Source: Kitasatospora azatica KCTC 9699
GTDB taxonomy: Bacteria > Actinomycetota > Actinomycetes > Streptomycetales > Streptomycetaceae
Length of the DNA: 64,000 nt
Assembly: GCF_000744785.1 (NCBI RefSeq)
Contig: NZ_JQMO01000003.1
Coordinates: 1,488,001 to 1,552,000, forward strand
Direction of reading: 5' to 3'
In this document: piece by piece, positions 61,937 to 64,000 of the stretch
Numbering within the stretch: position 1 is the stretch's first letter
Layout: every line of letters begins with the position of its first letter
The notes under the pieces: model-generated
Told to the model about the DNA's origin: nothing
The model's input: only the letters and a program-made list of their open reading frames with translations
Databases searched by the model: none
Position numbers and translations under genes: made by a program

Positions 61937-63484
61937 TCAGGTCGAGGTGGCAAGGCGGTGGATGGCGGTCAACGGGATCGGCAGCCAGCCGGGCCGGTGC
62001 CGGGCCTCGTAGACCACCTCGTACACCGCCTTGTCGATCTCCAGGGCACGCAGCAGCTCCGGGCAGCTCGCCGGATCGGTGCCGCCGGCCGCCGTGTAGC
62101 CGGCGCAGTAGGCGGTCCGGTTGCGGGCCGCCCAGCCCGCCGCCAGATGGGCCAGCTGCGGATCCGGCTCGGCGCCGGCCAGCAGGTGGGCCGCCGCATA
62201 GTCGAAGGAGCGCAGCATCGCCGCCACGTCCCGCAGGGCCGGCTGCGGCACCCGCCGCTCGGCCACCGACTTGGCCGGCTCGCCCTCGAAGTCCAGCAGC
62301 ACCCAGCCGTGCGGGGTGCGCATCGCCTGGCCCAGGTGCAGGTCGCCGTGGATCCGCTGCACGGTGAGCCCGGTGAGGTGGTCGGCGGTCAGCTGCTGGA
62401 AGGCGGCGTGCAGGGCCGGCCGGTACCGGCGCAGCGCCGGGACGGCCGCGGCGGCCACGTCGAGCCGCTCGGCCATCTGGGTGGCCAGCCGACTGACCTG
62501 CTCGCGGTCCAGCCGGGCCACCGGCAGCGCTCGGGCCAGCACCCGGTGCACCTCGGCGGTGGCCCGGCCGAGCCGGTGCGCCTCCACCGCGAAGTTGCCG
62601 GGGCTGGGGTCGCCCTTGAGTCGGGCCACCTGGTCCAACGCCAGCTCCCAGCCGTCCTCCGCATCCGGCAGGAAGCGTTGCAGCAGGCCCAGGGTGGCCG
62701 GTTCGGCACCCACCAGCCGGCTCTCGAACCAGGCCGCCACCCGGGGGATCCGGGTGGAGCCGGCTCGGGAGAGCGCCAGCGAGAGCTCCAGGTCCGGGTT
62801 GGTGCCGGGGCTGATCCGACGGAACAGCTTCAGGATGAACTGGGTGCCGTAGATCACCGAGGTGTTGGACTGCTCGGCGGTGCCGGCCCGGCCCAGCAGG
62901 TCGCTCGGCAGGCCGGGACCAGGGGTGCGCCGGAAGGCCAGCGGACCGAACCGGTCGGCGGTGGCCAGGTGGCCGAGCAGCCGGCCGGTCAGCTCCGGGT
63001 CGTGCACCGCGTCGTAGAGCGCGGCGCCGTCGTACGGGCCGTGGGTGAGGCTGCCCAGCGAGGCCTCCGGGAGCAGCCCGGGCGGCGCCTCGGCGCGCAG
63101 GCCGAGCAGCAACTGGTACAGGTCGGCGCCGTCGCCGTGCTCCACTCGCAGCAGCAGGTGGACCATGGCCGGGTCGCCGGTCAGCAGCGGGGTCGCGGTG
63201 ACCGGGCGCAGCCCGGTGATCGCCTGCCCCTTGCCCGCGTACCAGCGCTGGCTGGGCAGCCAGTCCGCGATCAGCGGCAGGGCGGCCTCGACCAGGTCCC
63301 CGACCGCCAGCGACCCGCTGGTGCGGGGTCTGCCGGTGTGTCCCGCCGGCGGGTGCCCCCCGGCGCCGCGGCCGGCGCCGGCGGCACCGTGCGGCCCGCC
63401 GGGACTGCCTGGGCTGCCCGAGCCGCGCGGCGCGGTACCCGCGTCGCGGTGGGCGTGGGCTTGAGAACGGGAGATTTCCGACAT
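61937..63484 (-). CDS. pep2: Maltokinase (Pep2)
   Basis: 515 aa. It phosphorylates maltose to maltose 1-phosphate in the TreS-Pep2-GlgE-GlgB route to alpha-glucan. N-terminal cap WLPSQRWYAGKGQAI, then kinase-like domain with VQRIHGDLHLGQ and VLLDFEGEPAKS as catalytic and metal loops. The first about 55 residues are Gly/Ser/Pro-rich. ATG 63484 with AAAGGGAG upstream. The glgB start is 53 bp after its stop. Confidence 0.93.
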   Translation of the reverse strand: MSEISRSQAHAHRDAGTAPRGSGSPGSPGGPHGAAGAGRGAGGHPPAGHTGRPRTSGSLAVGDLVEAALPLIADWLPSQRWYAGKGQAITGLRPVTATPLLTGDPAMVHLLLRVEHGDGADLYQLLLGLRAEAPPGLLPEASLGSLTHGPYDGAALYDAVHDPELTGRLLGHLATADRFGPLAFRRTPGPGLPSDLLGRAGTAEQSNTSVIYGTQFILKLFRRISPGTNPDLELSLALSRAGSTRIPRVAAWFESRLVGAEPATLGLLQRFLPDAEDGWELALDQVARLKGDPSPGNFAVEAHRLGRATAEVHRVLARALPVARLDREQVSRLATQMAERLDVAAAAVPALRRYRPALHAAFQQLTADHLTGLTVQRIHGDLHLGQAMRTPHGWVLLDFEGEPAKSVAERRVPQPALRDVAAMLRSFDYAAAHLLAGAEPDPQLAHLAAGWAARNRTAYCAGYTAAGGTDPASCPELLRALEIDKAVYEVVYEARHRPGWLPIPLTAIHRLATST

Positions 63485-63700
63485 GACTCCCTTTCCCCGG
63501 AAGCGGGCTGACGGCCTGACGGATCTGGCCGGGCCCGCCAGTCTTCCGGATTTCGGCGGCGCTGCTGCGGCGGCACGCGAGGGACACTCGGGTGTCACGC
63601 CTGAGGGTGGGTACGCGTTGGGCTGTTCTCCGTACGTGGTGGCGCGCGGCCCGTCGGGGGCGCGCGAGCTGGCCCGCGCTCCCCCGAAACTGGTGGATCG

Positions 63701-64000
63701 TTACTGCGCGCCGGGCTTGCGCAGCTGGAACCAGTAGAAGCCGTGCCCGGCCAGGGTGAGCAGGTACGGCCACTCACCGATCGACGGGAACCGCACCCCG
63801 CCGATCAACTCGACCGGGTAGTGCCCGCCGTACCGCCGCAGGTCCAGCTCGGTGGGCTGGGGGAAGCGGGAGAAGTTGTTCACACACATGACCAGGTCGC
63901 CCTCGTACTCGCGCACGAAGGCCAGCACGGCCGGATTGCTGGAAGGAAGTTCGGTGTAACTGCCGAGCCCGAAGGCGGGGTTGAGCTTGCGAATCTCGAT
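63701..64000 (-). CDS. treS: Trehalose synthase, C-terminal end (5' part outside window)
   Basis: The last 99 residues of a GH13 enzyme interconverting maltose and trehalose. MCVNNFSRFPQPTELDLRRY and GHGFYWFQL are characteristic of the TreS C-terminal beta domain. The frame is open to the window edge (IEIRKLNPAFGLG...). It is followed after 216 bp, without a visible gene, by pep2 on the same strand. Confidence 0.9.
   Translation of the reverse strand: MEIRKLNPAFGLGSYTELPSSNPAVLAFVREYEGDLVMCVNNFSRFPQPTELDLRRYGGHYPVELIGGVRFPSIGEWPYLLTLAGHGFYWFQLRKPGAQ

Noticed and set aside
59421..63773. A single 1450-aa frame suggesting a GlgB fusion
   Set aside because: Upstream of GTG 61883 the frame encodes Pro/Arg/Gly-rich nonsense over the pep2 gene, which is read in a different frame with full kinase motifs.

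Overview
The window is high-GC actinomycete DNA with strong third-position G/C bias, and GTG and TTG starts are common. It carries markers of the Streptomycetaceae (Streptomyces, Kitasatospora and relatives). These include a tip-growth cytoskeleton pair (filP, scy), NucS mismatch endonuclease in place of MutS/MutL, DUF6230/DUF6114 proteins, and a gene order that, from memory, follows the Streptomyces coelicolor SCO5367-SCO5442 region. Species cannot be fixed from the sequence alone.

Layout. (1) 1-7.7 kb: the 3' end of a modular type I polyketide synthase (KR-ACP of one module, then a full KS-AT-DH-KR-ACP module) with no thioesterase, followed by a KAS III-like protein whose usual His/Asn pair is changed. 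(2) 8-16 kb: the complete F1Fo ATP synthase operon atpIBEFHAGDC, with a strong hairpin between atpD and atpC. (3) 16-22.6 kb: DUF2550 protein, Uma2-type nuclease, PduO-type cobalamin adenosyltransferase, two overlapping membrane protein genes, a NarL-type two-component pair, 3-hydroxybutyryl-CoA dehydrogenase and a STAS protein. (4) 22.8-31.7 kb: a membrane-anchored P-loop protein with a long Ser/Thr/Pro tail, nucS, an SCO5389-like gene preceded by a 14-bp tandem repeat, an LLM oxidoreductase, an ABC transporter pair and an alpha/beta hydrolase. (5) 31.8-37.2 kb: filP and scy. (6) 37.5-48 kb: methylmalonyl-CoA epimerase, thiolase, meaB, a DUF2127-AIM24-AIM24-AIM24-MarR operon, two DUF3817 proteins flanking a decayed M4 protease gene and a second MarR, and icmA. 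(7) 48-53.7 kb: TetR regulator, thioredoxin/TPR protein and the DUF6230/DUF6114 exported-protein operon. (8) 53.7-64 kb: pyk, ackA, pta, then glgB, maltokinase and the end of treS.

How the genes fit together. Thiolase, hydroxybutyryl-CoA dehydrogenase, isobutyryl-CoA mutase, epimerase, MeaB and the adenosyltransferase form a dispersed B12-dependent acyl-CoA set. It can connect acetoacetyl-CoA, butyryl/isobutyryl-CoA and methylmalonyl-CoA. The PKS acyltransferase carries the YASH motif of methylmalonyl-CoA-specific domains, so this node could feed it. Pyk, AckA and Pta handle the pyruvate and acetyl-phosphate end, and GlgB/Pep2/TreS the glycogen-trehalose route. Most convergent gene pairs are separated by strong hairpins that can stop transcription both ways. 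No rRNA, tRNA, insertion sequence or CRISPR array was seen.

The most interesting points are the TE-less PKS plus unusual KAS III, the atpD-atpC hairpin, a 14-bp operator-like motif shared by the tetR and DUF6230 upstream regions, twin palindromes before icmA, a probable frameshift in the third DUF6230-operon gene, and the triple AIM24 operon.
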